Shown: positions 14,612 through 22,578 of the stretch, piece by piece | Numbering within the stretch: the stretch's first letter is position 1 | How the letters are laid out: each line of letters starts with the position of its first letter | Assembly (NCBI GenBank): GCA_017847885.1 | Contig: JAGAUA010000044.1 | Location: 124,001-188,000 of the forward strand | Source: Oscillospiraceae bacterium | GTDB taxonomy: Bacteria > Bacillota > Clostridia > Oscillospirales > Ruminococcaceae | Direction of reading: 5' to 3' | DNA length: 64,000 bases | Position numbers and translations under genes: made by a program | The notes under the pieces: model-generated | What the model saw: the letters and a program-made list of their open reading frames with translations, nothing else | Told to the model about the DNA's origin: nothing | The model's database searches: none

Positions 14612-15556
14612 TTATTGCTTTGTAATAAAAGCGTGAGCGTCCAGCCATTTCAGCATATCCTCATAAACCTCGGCACGGTTGGTCTCATTGAGAAGCTCAT
14701 GCCTTGCGCCGTTGTAAAGCTTCAGCTCTATGTCGGTCAAGCCTGCGTCGTTAAGCATATTGAACACCTCTTTGGGCGCTCTGCCATAGCTTCCTATCGG
14801 GTCTTCGTCGCCGCTGCAAATGTAAACGGGAAGCTCCTTGTCAAGCTTTTCCGCCCACTTTTTCCCCGAAACATAGTTCACAAGGAACACCAGATCGGCA
14901 TATGCGCTTACGGTAAACTTAAATGTGCAGTAGGGGTCGTTCTCGTATTTTTCCACTAGCTCCTCGTCCCTCGATATCCAGGAAAACTCGCTTGACGCGT
15001 TTTCTATCCTGCTGTTGTTAAGCCCAAAGATAAGCTTGTCAAGCGCGCTTGAACGGCGGTATTCGTCGCCTATTTCCCTTGCCGCCTTTGTTCCTGCAAG
15101 CAGAAGGTCGGTGCCGTGCTTGTGGTTGAGTGTGCCCATCAGTACCGCGCCGTCGTACAGGTAGGAGTACTTCGCCAAAACCGTTCTCGTAACAAGTGAG
15201 CCCATGCTGTGACCCAGTATAAAGCAGGGTATGCCGGGGTATTGGTCTCTTATCATTCTCGTAAGGCGGACGGTATCCTTTGCAAGGAACTGCCAGCCGC
15301 GCTCGGGAGCGAAATATCCCAGCTTTTCGGGACTTCCGGCAGTTTTTCCGTGTCCCAAATGGTCGTGACCGCAGACAAGAATACCGTTTGAGCATAAAAA
15401 TCCTGCAAAATCCTCATATCTTTCCAGATACTCGCACATACCGTGAACTATCTGAACTATCATTCTCGGAGCGGAAGCAGGCTCGTAAATATAATAAGCA
15501 ACACGGTCAGTGCCGTTTGTGCTGTCGAAATATCCGCTGATTTTTTCAAAAGCCAT
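14612..15556 (-). CDS. Alpha/beta hydrolase (monoacylglycerol lipase/lysophospholipase-like)
   Basis: Soluble serine hydrolase with an oxyanion-hole region HGMCEYLERY and nucleophile Ser117 in GHSMGS. A downstream acidic residue (CSGDEDPIG) and a catalytic His (GARHELLNE) complete the Ser-Asp-His triad. The domain order matches the Hydrolase_4/monoglyceride-lipase group, so it probably deacylates lipids or esters; the substrate is unknown. The ATG at 15568 abuts the SD, whereas the ATG at 15556 lies 11 bases from it, so 15556 is preferred (314 residues). Promoter at 15595-15623. It leads the transcript into yifB. Confidence 0.85.
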   Translation of the reverse strand: MAFEKISGYFDSTNGTDRVAYYIYEPASAPRMIVQIVHGMCEYLERYEDFAGFLCSNGILVCGHDHLGHGKTAGSPEKLGYFAPERGWQFLAKDTVRLTRMIRDQYPGIPCFILGHSMGSLVTRTVLAKYSYLYDGAVLMGTLNHKHGTDLLLAGTKAAREIGDEYRRSSALDKLIFGLNNSRIENASSEFSWISRDEELVEKYENDPYCTFKFTVSAYADLVFLVNYVSGKKWAEKLDKELPVYICSGDEDPIGSYGRAPKEVFNMLNDAGLTDIELKLYNGARHELLNETNRAEVYEDMLKWLDAHAFITKQ

Positions 15557-15594
15557 ATTGGATACCATCCTTGTAAATGTATTATTTATAGTAT

Positions 15595-15623
15595 ATTATA
15601 CCATTAATATTCCGCTATAACAA
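15595..15623 (-). promoter_or_regulatory. Promoter for the alpha/beta hydrolase-yifB transcript
   Basis: Minus strand: TTGTTA (15623-15618), 17-base spacer ending TGG, TATAAT (15600-15595). The TGn before the -10 makes it an extended -10 promoter. It is about 40 bases from the chosen start codon. Confidence 0.75.
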
Positions 15624-15755
15624 GGAATTTATGAAAATATTTTTGCATAAAATAATTTTTCCACAAAAAACGGCGTCGAAAATTGCTTTTTTTGGCTATT
15701 TTTCTGTTGATTATGCCGTAAGAAATAAATAGTTGTTAAAAAATTTTAAAACCTA

Positions 15756-15784
15756 TTTTCAATTCCAATTTTTTGTGATATACT
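15756..15784 (+). promoter_or_regulatory. Candidate promoter for the phosphohexomutase gene
   Basis: TTTTCA (15756-15761), 17-base spacer ending TGTGA, TATACT (15779-15784), with an extended -10. The gene starts about 295 bases downstream, and the MITE-like element at 15820-15991 lies between them. Confidence 0.6.
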
Positions 15785-15816
15785 ATTGGGGATAAGATAA
15801 ATTCTTATGGCATTAC

Positions 15817-15994
15817 CTAGGAAGTGCTGATTAAATCTGGTGCGCATATTGCGTAGTCAGATTTTACGTCAGATTGTGCAAAAATTTCGCAGGCAGGCTG
15901 GCGCCTGTCAAGAAATTTTGGTGCAATATGACGGAAAATATGCAAGCAAGATGCGTGCCAAGCCGTTAGGCGCGATTTAATCAGCGCTTCCCTA
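15817..15994. mobile_element. MITE-like element, 172 bp with 18-bp terminal inverted repeats
   Basis: Non-coding element from 15820 to 15991. Its ends are 18-base terminal inverted repeats, GGAAGTGCTGATTAAATC at the left and the complement of GGAAGCGCTGATTAAATC at the right (17 of 18 match). Both ends are flanked by CTA (15817-15819 and 15992-15994), consistent with a 3-bp target duplication. The interior contains a second inverted repeat (AAAATTTC ... GAAATTTT) and no convincing gene. No transposase is in the window, so if mobile it is moved in trans. It occupies the untranslated leader of the phosphohexomutase gene. The rest of 15557-16078 holds two promoters and AT-rich DNA. Confidence 0.75.
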
Positions 15995-16078
15995 GTAATT
16001 ATTGCCGTGCGTATGTGCGGCAAAGGCGGCAGCCGTTAATTGTGCGGTTTGCCATTTATTTGACATGGAGGTATTTTT

Positions 16079-17800
16079 ATGAACGAAACAGAACTTTATT
16101 CACTCTGGTGCGAAAAGGCAGTTGACGACCCCGATTTGCAGACGGAGCTTAAATCTATTGCAGGCGACAGCGAGGCTATTACCGACAGATTTTACCGCGA
16201 CCTCGAATTCGGTACGGGCGGTCTCCGCGGCGTTATCGGCGCAGGCGCTTACAGAATGAACATCTACACCGTAAGGCGCGCAACACAGGGTCTTGCAGAC
16301 TATGTAAACGAGGCTTTCCCCGTAAACCCCTCTGTTGCAATCGCTTACGACAGCCGTATCAAGTCGGACGTTTTCGCTAAGGAAGCTGCTTCCGTTCTTG
16401 CTGCAAACGGTATTAAGGTACACATTTACAGCGAGCTTATGCCCACTCCGATGCTTTCCTTCGCAGTACGCGAATTAAAGTGCAGCGCAGGTATCGTTAT
16501 CACCGCGAGCCACAACCCTGCCAAGTACAACGGCTACAAGGTTTACGGTTCGGACGGCTGCCAGCTTACTCTCGGCGCGGCAGAGATCGTACTCAAGAAC
16601 ATCAATAAGGTGCCCATGTTTGACGGCGCTAAGGTTATCCCCTTTGAAAAGGGTCTTGAGGACGGCATGATAGAATACATCAAGCAGGACGTTATCACAG
16701 CTTACATCAACAAGGTTGCCGAGCAGGGTATCCACACCGACCTTTGCGCGGCAAGCGGTCTTAAAGTTGTTTACACTCCTCTCAACGGCACAGGCAACAA
16801 GCCCGTGCGCATGATACTCAACAAAATCGGCATTACCGACGTTACCGTTGTTCCCGAGCAGGAATACCCCAACGGCAACTTCACTACCTGTCCTTTCCCC
16901 AACCCCGAGATAAAGGAAGCTCTCGCTCTCGGTCTGAAGCTTTGCGAGACCGTTAAGCCTGACCTGCTCCTTGCTACCGACCCCGATGCTGACCGTGTTG
17001 GTATCGCAGTTCCCGACGGCAAGGGCGGATACGTTCTCTTTACGGGCAACGAAGTTGGCGCAATGCTCCTTGAATACATCTGCGCTGAAAGAACAAAGCT
17101 TGGCACTATGCCCGAAGACCCCATTGCTGTAAAGACTATCGTTACAACCGATATCACAAAGGCTATCGCAAAGGAATACGGCGTTAAGATAATCGACGTG
17201 CTGACGGGCTTCAAGTTCATCGGCGAGCAGATCGGCTTCCTTGAGGATAAGGGCGAGGAAAACCGCTATATCTTCGGCTTTGAGGAAAGCTACGGCTACC
17301 TTGCAGGCTCTTACGTAAGAGACAAGGACGCTGTTGTTGCTTCAATGCTTATCTGCGAAATGGCTGCTTTCTACCGCACAAAGGGTATCTCCCTGCTCCA
17401 GGCGCGTGAGAATATGTACAAGAAGTACGGCGTTTACACCCACACCCAGAAGTCCTTTACCTGCGAGGGCGCAAGCGGTATGCAGAAGATGAAGGAGCTT
17501 ATGGCTATGCTCCGCAGCGACACTCCCAAGGCTATCGGCGGTCTTTCCGTTGTACGCTTTGACGACTACCTTGCAAGCACCTCCGTTGACTGCGCATCGG
17601 GTGCAAAGACAATGCTTACCCTTCCTAAGTCGGACGTTCTTACCTTTGCTCTCGAGGGCGGCGCTTCGGTAATTATCCGTCCGTCAGGTACAGAGCCTAA
17701 GATAAAGGCTTACTACACAACAACAGGCGAAACAAAGGCTGACGCGGACGCTCTTGAAGCTAAGATTTCCGCTGATTTCCAGAAAATTCTCGGCTTCTGA
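16079..17800 (+). CDS. pgcA: Phosphoglucomutase/phosphomannomutase
   Basis: Alpha-D-phosphohexomutase (573 residues) interconverting hexose-1- and hexose-6-phosphates for glycogen and cell-wall precursor synthesis. The catalytic phosphoserine loop (TASHNPAKYNGYKVYG), metal loop (DPDADRVGIA), sugar-binding loop (GFEESYGYL) and C-terminal phosphate-binding loop (RPSGTEPKIKAYY) are all present in order. Length and motifs fit the PgcA/PMM2-type alpha-PGM; glucose versus mannose preference cannot be read. SD GGAGGT is 7 bases before the ATG. The long leader contains a MITE-like insertion. Confidence 0.93.
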   Translation: MNETELYSLWCEKAVDDPDLQTELKSIAGDSEAITDRFYRDLEFGTGGLRGVIGAGAYRMNIYTVRRATQGLADYVNEAFPVNPSVAIAYDSRIKSDVFAKEAASVLAANGIKVHIYSELMPTPMLSFAVRELKCSAGIVITASHNPAKYNGYKVYGSDGCQLTLGAAEIVLKNINKVPMFDGAKVIPFEKGLEDGMIEYIKQDVITAYINKVAEQGIHTDLCAASGLKVVYTPLNGTGNKPVRMILNKIGITDVTVVPEQEYPNGNFTTCPFPNPEIKEALALGLKLCETVKPDLLLATDPDADRVGIAVPDGKGGYVLFTGNEVGAMLLEYICAERTKLGTMPEDPIAVKTIVTTDITKAIAKEYGVKIIDVLTGFKFIGEQIGFLEDKGEENRYIFGFEESYGYLAGSYVRDKDAVVASMLICEMAAFYRTKGISLLQARENMYKKYGVYTHTQKSFTCEGASGMQKMKELMAMLRSDTPKAIGGLSVVRFDDYLASTSVDCASGAKTMLTLPKSDVLTFALEGGASVIIRPSGTEPKIKAYYTTTGETKADADALEAKISADFQKILGF

Positions 17801-17821
17801 TTTTGCTTTTAAAACATTTTT

Positions 17822-17854
17822 CGGGGGATATCAACGGATATCTCCCGATTTTTT
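17822..17854 (+). terminator. Intrinsic terminator after the phosphohexomutase gene
   Basis: GC-rich stem (CGGGGGATATC paired with GATATCTCCCG, loop AACG) followed by a T run. Confidence 0.85.
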
Positions 17855-17866
17855 CGGCAAAAATGC

Positions 17867-17895
17867 TGGACAAGCGTGAAAAAATATGTTATAAT
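17867..17895 (+). promoter_or_regulatory. Promoter of the foldase-like lipoprotein gene
   Basis: TGGACA (17867-17872), 17-base spacer, TATAAT (17890-17895) with TGT before the -10. SD GGAGGT at 17915-17920. Confidence 0.8.
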
Positions 17896-17929
17896 ATAAT
17901 GTATTTATTTATATGGAGGTTTAAAGACT

Positions 17930-19015
17930 ATGTCTTTGTTTAAAAAAGTTGCAGCGGCAGCAGCGGCTTCCGCTATGGTACTTACCCTTGCTTCCTGCGG
18001 TAAGGATACCACATGGGGCGCCGAGATAGACGGCGTAAATATCAGAGCGGGCATTATGATACTGTTCCAGTCCAACGCTCTTTCCGAAGCGTATACCTAC
18101 ATGGGCGAGGGTGATACCGACGTTATGGCGCTGACGATAGAGGACAAGACTACCGAGGCTTGGGTAAACGACAGCGCAAAGCAGTATATGCGCGAGTATG
18201 CCGCTGTCGAGAACAAGTTCAACGAGCTTGGCATAAAATTCGAGAACAACGAGGAAGAAAAGGTATCTATCCTTGTTGACCAATGGTGGGAATATTATCA
18301 GGATTATTTTGAGAGCATTGGCGTTGGAAAGCAGTCCTATCTTGACGTTACTCTCAACAGCGAAAAGAAAAACGCTATTTTTGACTATTACTACGGCGAG
18401 GGCGGCGAAAAGGCTGTTTCCGAGGACGATATCAAGGCTTATCTTGAAGAAAACAACGCAAGGATAAACTACATAAAAATGGAGCTTAAGGACGGCGAGG
18501 GCAACCTGCTCAAGTCGGACGGCAAGGCTGAAATAAAGACAATGGCTGAAGGCTACATCGAGCGTATCAAGAACGGTGAGGACATGAACACCGTGGGCAA
18601 AGAGTACGCGGATTATTACAATGCACTTGTTAAGGCAGCAGCAGAAGCAGCTTCCGAAGAAAATGCCGCTGCCGAGGATGCACAGACCGAGGTGGCTTAT
18701 TCCGACAACACAAGGGTCATCTCAAAGGAAAGCACTGTACCCTCCGCGGCTGTTGCGGAAAAGGTTTTCGACAGCAGCGTTAAGGCAGGCGACGTTTTCC
18801 TCGTTGAGGAAGACGAGGTATACTACATCGTGCAGAAGCAGGAGCTTTTTGCAGACGAGACATACCTTGAAAATCAGAGGGAAAACGTTATCCACGAACT
18901 TAAGGACGAGGAATTCGACCAGACTGTAAAGAGCTGGACGGAAAGCCAGAACGCCGTTTTCAACGACGCTGCTTTTGAAAGATACAAGGTAAAGAAACTT
19001 GCCGAAGACAACTAA
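17930..19015 (+). CDS. Foldase-like lipoprotein (SurA/PrsA-type N-terminal region)
   Basis: 361-residue secreted lipoprotein: signal peptide with lipobox LASC (Cys about residue 23), then a helical region. One segment (KQSYLDVTLNSEKKNAIFDYYY ... VSEDDIKAYLEENN) has the layout of the SurA/trigger-factor-like chaperone arm seen in PrsA. A parvulin PPIase domain is not clearly recognisable where expected; the middle has an Ala/Glu-rich stretch (AAAEAASEENAAAEDAQTE). It probably acts outside the membrane in folding secreted proteins, by analogy with PrsA. It stands alone between its own promoter and a weak terminator. Confidence 0.65.
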   Translation: MSLFKKVAAAAAASAMVLTLASCGKDTTWGAEIDGVNIRAGIMILFQSNALSEAYTYMGEGDTDVMALTIEDKTTEAWVNDSAKQYMREYAAVENKFNELGIKFENNEEEKVSILVDQWWEYYQDYFESIGVGKQSYLDVTLNSEKKNAIFDYYYGEGGEKAVSEDDIKAYLEENNARINYIKMELKDGEGNLLKSDGKAEIKTMAEGYIERIKNGEDMNTVGKEYADYYNALVKAAAEAASEENAAAEDAQTEVAYSDNTRVISKESTVPSAAVAEKVFDSSVKAGDVFLVEEDEVYYIVQKQELFADETYLENQRENVIHELKDEEFDQTVKSWTESQNAVFNDAAFERYKVKKLAEDN

Positions 19016-19022
19016 TACAATA

Positions 19023-19050
19023 GGGTATCGGGTGTAAATGCCTGATACCC
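19023..19050 (+). terminator. Probable terminator after the foldase-like gene
   Basis: Stem GGGTATC...GATACCC with an interrupted T tract downstream; moderate support. Confidence 0.55.
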
Positions 19051-19182
19051 TTAAATGTTTTTGGGGCAAATTTTTATGCGGCGCTGTATCTAAAACCAAA
19101 CCCCTGCATATAATGAATTAGCGGATTTTCCGTACTTATGCAATAATCCGAAAATTTGACAGGAGGTAGGTTTGAAAGAATT

Positions 19183-19923
19183 ATGCCAAGTGTTTTTTTA
19201 AGTCCGTCCACCCAGGAATGGAACCCGTACATCAACGGCGGAACGGAAGAAGAATACATGAACATCATTGCCGATAGAATGGAGCCGTATCTTCGTTCCT
19301 CGGGAATAACATACGCAAGAAACGACCCGACCCGTGACGTAAGGGGCGCTATAAGCGACTCAAACGCGGGAAATTACGACGTTCATCTTGCTCTGCACTC
19401 AAACGCGGGAGGAGGTCAGTTTGCAGGAAAGCTTAGAGGTATCGACGTTTACTATTCCCCCTATTCCGACAGCAGCCGCAAGCTTGCCGCCATTACCGCA
19501 AACAATCTGGAGTATATTTACCCCGACCCGTCCAAGGTCAACACCCTGCCCACCACCTCGCTGGGAGAGGTCACGAAAACAAGAGCTGTTGCCATACTTG
19601 CAGAGCTGGGGTACCACGACAACTACGCCGACGCGGAGTGGATAAAAAATAATCTTACGCCAATCGCGAGAAGTCTTGTTCAGGCGCTCTGCGATTATTT
19701 CGGCATACCCTTTGTGGAAGCTGGCGAAAGCAGGCGCGGAATAGTATCCACCGACGGCTCAAACCTCAATATCAGGCAGTACCCCTCAATAGACGCGGCT
19801 GTTATAGGCTCTATCCCCAACGGCGCGCCTGTTTCAGTTTACGGTCAGACGGGCAACTGGTACGTCATCAGATACAACACAACAAACGGCTATGCCGCTG
19901 CGGACTTTATAACCTTTGAGTAA
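19183..19923 (+). CDS. N-acetylmuramoyl-L-alanine amidase (Amidase_3) with C-terminal SH3 domain
   Basis: Peptidoglycan amidase cleaving the muramic acid-L-Ala bond. The catalytic domain spans residues 1-180: the N-terminal FLSPSTQEWN strand replaces the usual DPGHGG, then TEEEYMN, zinc-ligand His72 (LALHSNAGGG) and catalytic Glu141 (ILAELGYHDN). A bacterial SH3 domain covers about residues 186-246 (SNLNIRQYPSIDAAVIGSI). There is no signal peptide, as in mother-cell or phage-type lysins. SD AGGAGGT at 19161-19167; the ATG at 19183 is 15 bases away, so an in-frame TTG at 19156 cannot be fully excluded. Spore-lysis or turnover roles are inference. Confidence 0.88.
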   Translation: MPSVFLSPSTQEWNPYINGGTEEEYMNIIADRMEPYLRSSGITYARNDPTRDVRGAISDSNAGNYDVHLALHSNAGGGQFAGKLRGIDVYYSPYSDSSRKLAAITANNLEYIYPDPSKVNTLPTTSLGEVTKTRAVAILAELGYHDNYADAEWIKNNLTPIARSLVQALCDYFGIPFVEAGESRRGIVSTDGSNLNIRQYPSIDAAVIGSIPNGAPVSVYGQTGNWYVIRYNTTNGYAAADFITFE

Positions 19924-19947
19924 ATAAATGGGTTTTCACATTCTTAT

Positions 19948-20020
19948 GTAGGGGCGGAATCTATTTCCGCCCGTTGATTTTGCATTATTTGTTTCGGGCA
20001 GATATGGAATCCGCTCCTGC
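19948..20020. repeat. Paired GC-rich palindromes (REP-like), copy 1, degenerate
   Basis: Unit 1 (19948-19973) reads GTAGGGGCGG then AATCTATTTCCGCCCG. Unit 2 (19995-20020) is a diverged inverted partner starting CGGGCAGATATGG. Same family as the pairs at 26.4, 31.1, 33.3 and 35.9 kb. It lies between the amidase gene and ddl; the rest of this gap holds the ddl promoter. Confidence 0.75.
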
Positions 20021-20053
20021 GATTGAATGTGTTTTATTTTTGCATTAAAAATG

Positions 20054-20082
20054 TTGCAGTATCAAAGATTTTGTGGTATAAT
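20054..20082 (+). promoter_or_regulatory. Promoter of the ddl-murI-argS operon
   Basis: TTGCAG (20054-20059), 17-base spacer ending TGG, TATAAT (20077-20082). The leader contains a 7-bp hairpin (20115-20121 with 20126-20132) whose loop region CCGCCG could instead pair with CGGCGG at 20156-20161, next to the SD. Confidence 0.8.
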
Positions 20083-20178
20083 TATTTTAATAATGTCTTG
20101 TACACTTTAGCGATGTTTATCCGCCGATAAACGTTATTGCACCAAAATCAAGCTTCGGCGGAGATAAGGAGCTTTTTT

Positions 20179-21237
20179 ATGTCAAAAATCAAGGTTGCCG
20201 TACTTTTCGGCGGAGTTTCAAACGAGCATGATATTTCACTGATTTCCGCGTCAAATATTATTTCGGCTATCCCTGCGGATAAATACGAGGTAATTCCTAT
20301 CGGTATTACCAAAAAGGGAAGATGGCTTTACTATCCCGGCGATGTGAGCCTTATTTCCTCGGGACGCTGGGAAGCACACCCCGACTGCGTTCCTGCGGCT
20401 ATTCTTCCCGACCCGATGTACAAGGGTATAATGAAAATTTCCGACGGCTGCTGCACTGTCACAAGAATTGACGCAGTATTTCCTGCGCTTCACGGTCAAA
20501 ACGGCGAGGACGGTGCAATTCAGGGACTTCTCAAGCTTTCGGGCATACCCTACGTTGGCTGCGATATAATTTCCTCCGCAAACTGCATGGATAAGACCGC
20601 CGCTCACACAATGCTTGAAGCAAACGGCATTAAAATGGCAAAATGGAAATGTATCAATGCTGCCGATTTGGGAAAGCTTGACGATATCTGCGACGAAATT
20701 GCCGCAGAAATGGATTATCCCCTTTTCATCAAGCCTGCAAACAGCGGCTCCTCCGTGGGCGTAAACAAGGCGACTTCCTTTGAGGAACTGAAAAATGCGG
20801 TCAAGCTTGCTTTCAGCCATGACAAAAAGGTCATTGTTGAGGAGTACATCAAGGGCAGAGAACTTGAATGTGCCGTATACGGAAAGGATAACCCCTTTGC
20901 TTCGCAGGTGGGCGAGATACGCTCCTGCAACGAATTTTACGACTATGAGGCAAAATATATCCTCGGCACGTCGGGACTTTCCATACCTGCGGATATCCCC
21001 GAAAAGGCTTCACGGGAGATACGCGAGACCGCTGTAAAGGCGTTCAAAACAATGGGCTGCTCCGGTCTTTCAAGGATAGACTTCTTCCTCAAGGAGGACG
21101 GAACTGTTATACTTAACGAGATAAATACCCTGCCCGGCTTTACCCAGATAAGTATGTACCCCAAGCTCATGGAAAATATGGGCATTTCACAATCCGAGCT
21201 TCTCGACAAGCTTATCACGCTCTGTCTGGAGGGCTGA
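20179..21237 (+). CDS. ddl: D-alanine--D-alanine ligase
   Basis: ATP-grasp ligase making the D-Ala-D-Ala terminus of peptidoglycan precursors. 352 residues with N-terminal GGVSNEHDISLISA, ATP-grasp strand FIKPANSGSSVGV and omega-loop region FYDYEAKY. The C-terminal metal/product site is LNEINTLPGFTQISMYP. The Tyr in YEAKY is the usual marker of D-Ala rather than D-lactate specificity. SD TAAGGAG at 20165-20171 sits 7 bases before ATG 20179; the upstream ATG at 20137 lacks an SD. First gene of a cell-wall operon with murI 15 bases downstream. Confidence 0.95.
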   Translation: MSKIKVAVLFGGVSNEHDISLISASNIISAIPADKYEVIPIGITKKGRWLYYPGDVSLISSGRWEAHPDCVPAAILPDPMYKGIMKISDGCCTVTRIDAVFPALHGQNGEDGAIQGLLKLSGIPYVGCDIISSANCMDKTAAHTMLEANGIKMAKWKCINAADLGKLDDICDEIAAEMDYPLFIKPANSGSSVGVNKATSFEELKNAVKLAFSHDKKVIVEEYIKGRELECAVYGKDNPFASQVGEIRSCNEFYDYEAKYILGTSGLSIPADIPEKASREIRETAVKAFKTMGCSGLSRIDFFLKEDGTVILNEINTLPGFTQISMYPKLMENMGISQSELLDKLITLCLEG

Positions 21238-21252
21238 CCTCAGGAGGTTGCT

Positions 21253-22086
21253 ATGAATAACAGCGCTATCGGTGTGTTTGACTCGGGACTGGGCGGTCTG
21301 ACCTGCGTCAAGGAGCTTAACAAGCTTATTCCCAACGAAAACATCATCTATTTCGGCGACACGGCGAGAATCCCCTACGGCACAAGAAGCCGCGAAACTA
21401 TAATGGAATACGCCTGTCAGGACATAGAATTCATCAAAAAGCATGACGTCAAGCTGATAATTGCCGCCTGCGGAACGGTTTCTTCCGTTATGGGCATGGG
21501 CAAGACCTCGGCTGGAGATATTCCCTTTACGGGTGTGCTGCTTCCTGCGGCGCAGACGGCGTGCAGCGTGACAAGAAACGGAAAAATCGGCGTTATCGGT
21601 ACTGCCGCTACTATCAGGTCGGGCGCATACGGAAAGGCGATACGTGGTATCCGTCCCGAGGTCTCGGTCATCGGCAACTCCTGTCCCCTGTTCGTTCCGC
21701 TGGTGGAAAACGGCTTTACGGAAAGGGACAATCCCGTGACCAAGCTTGTTGTGGAGCAATACCTTGCACCCATAAAAAAAGAGGGTGTGGATACCCTTAT
21801 CCTCGGCTGCACACACTATCCCATAATAAGAGACGCTATTGCCGATTACATGGGTGAAAAGGTGACGATAATATCCTCGGGCGAGGAGGTCGCCAAGTTT
21901 GCGTTTAAGCTGCTTATGGGCAAGGATATGCTCTCAAACCGTGAGGAGCAGGGCACTAACACCTACTACACCTCGGACAGCGCAGAGCTTTTTGAGGAAA
22001 ACGCACTTGCCTTTCTGGGCAATTCGCTGAACGGCGAGGTACATAAAGTGGGAATTGACGAGCTAATTTCAGCCGCAAATCAATAA
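21253..22086 (+). CDS. murI: Glutamate racemase
   Basis: Makes D-glutamate for peptidoglycan. 277 residues with GVFDSGLGGLT (acid Asp10), the two catalytic cysteines Cys73 (AACGTVSS) and Cys186 (LGCTHYP), and the adjacent His188. In most racemases the first motif is CNT; here Asn is Gly, a variant I recall from related Clostridia, with Thr kept. SD AGGAGGT precedes the ATG. It follows ddl by 15 bases, so both D-amino-acid steps of the wall precursor are co-expressed. Confidence 0.93.
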   Translation: MNNSAIGVFDSGLGGLTCVKELNKLIPNENIIYFGDTARIPYGTRSRETIMEYACQDIEFIKKHDVKLIIAACGTVSSVMGMGKTSAGDIPFTGVLLPAAQTACSVTRNGKIGVIGTAATIRSGAYGKAIRGIRPEVSVIGNSCPLFVPLVENGFTERDNPVTKLVVEQYLAPIKKEGVDTLILGCTHYPIIRDAIADYMGEKVTIISSGEEVAKFAFKLLMGKDMLSNREEQGTNTYYTSDSAELFEENALAFLGNSLNGEVHKVGIDELISAANQ

Positions 22087-22094
22087 AGGAGCAT

Positions 22095-22123
22095 CGCTTT
22101 CCGCAAAAGACGGGAAGCGGAAA
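22095..22123 (+). promoter_or_regulatory. Hairpin between the SD and the start codon of the DUF1934 gene
   Basis: SD AAGGAG ends at 22091 but the ATG is at 22129. The intervening RNA can fold as 22095-22102/22112-22119 (8 bp, one wobble) or 22098-22104/22117-22123 (7 bp, perfect). Either fold brings the effective SD-ATG distance to 11-12 bases. Confidence 0.5.
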
Positions 22124-22128
22124 TTACT

Positions 22129-22548
22129 ATGAAAAAAGAAGTTGTTATCAGTCTGACAAGCATAAATACCGTTGACAGCGAGCGCTCAAAGACCGAGCTT
22201 ACCACCGCAGGAACGCTTGAAATGCTTGAAAACGGCTACGAGATAATGTACGAGGAATCCGAGGTGACGGGCTTTGCAGGCTCGACAACGTACCTGACCG
22301 TATCGGACGGGAATATCGTCAACCTGAAACGCACGGGTACGTCCTCGTCCCACCTTGTCCTTGAAAAAGGCAAGAAGCACCACTGTCATTACGGCACGCC
22401 CTACGGCGACTTTACTATGGGTATCTTTACCCACTGCATTGACGCCGACATTGACGAAAACGGCGGTGAAATATACTTGAAGTACACCGTTGACATTAAT
22501 TCCAGCTTCGTTTCGGACAACGAGATATACATTAAAATAACGGAATAA
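22129..22548 (+). CDS. DUF1934 (YwiB-like) beta-barrel protein
   Basis: 139-residue protein of the DUF1934 family, a lipocalin-like beta-barrel of unknown function. In Bacillus the member YwiB is encoded directly upstream of argS, and the same order is kept here. Typical features are the opening VVISLTSINTV, the alternating strands, the YGTPYGDFTMGIFT segment, and the C-terminal pair of strands ending EIYIKITE. The nearest strong SD is 37 bases upstream, across a hairpin. It lies in the ddl-murI-argS operon. Confidence 0.85.
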   Translation: MKKEVVISLTSINTVDSERSKTELTTAGTLEMLENGYEIMYEESEVTGFAGSTTYLTVSDGNIVNLKRTGTSSSHLVLEKGKKHHCHYGTPYGDFTMGIFTHCIDADIDENGGEIYLKYTVDINSSFVSDNEIYIKITE

Positions 22549-22578
22549 TAAAGCGTAAATTTTGAAAGGATGAATAAA

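Noticed and set aside
15817..16023. 68-codon minus-strand frame across the MITE-like element
   Set aside because: It simply reads through the element and its flanks. Such frames are expected in every copy of a repeat and do not indicate a protein.
20101..20178. Possible riboswitch or T-box upstream of ddl
   Set aside because: Only a 7-bp hairpin and a possible alternative pairing are visible; there is no T-box sequence, no terminator and no known aptamer pattern.
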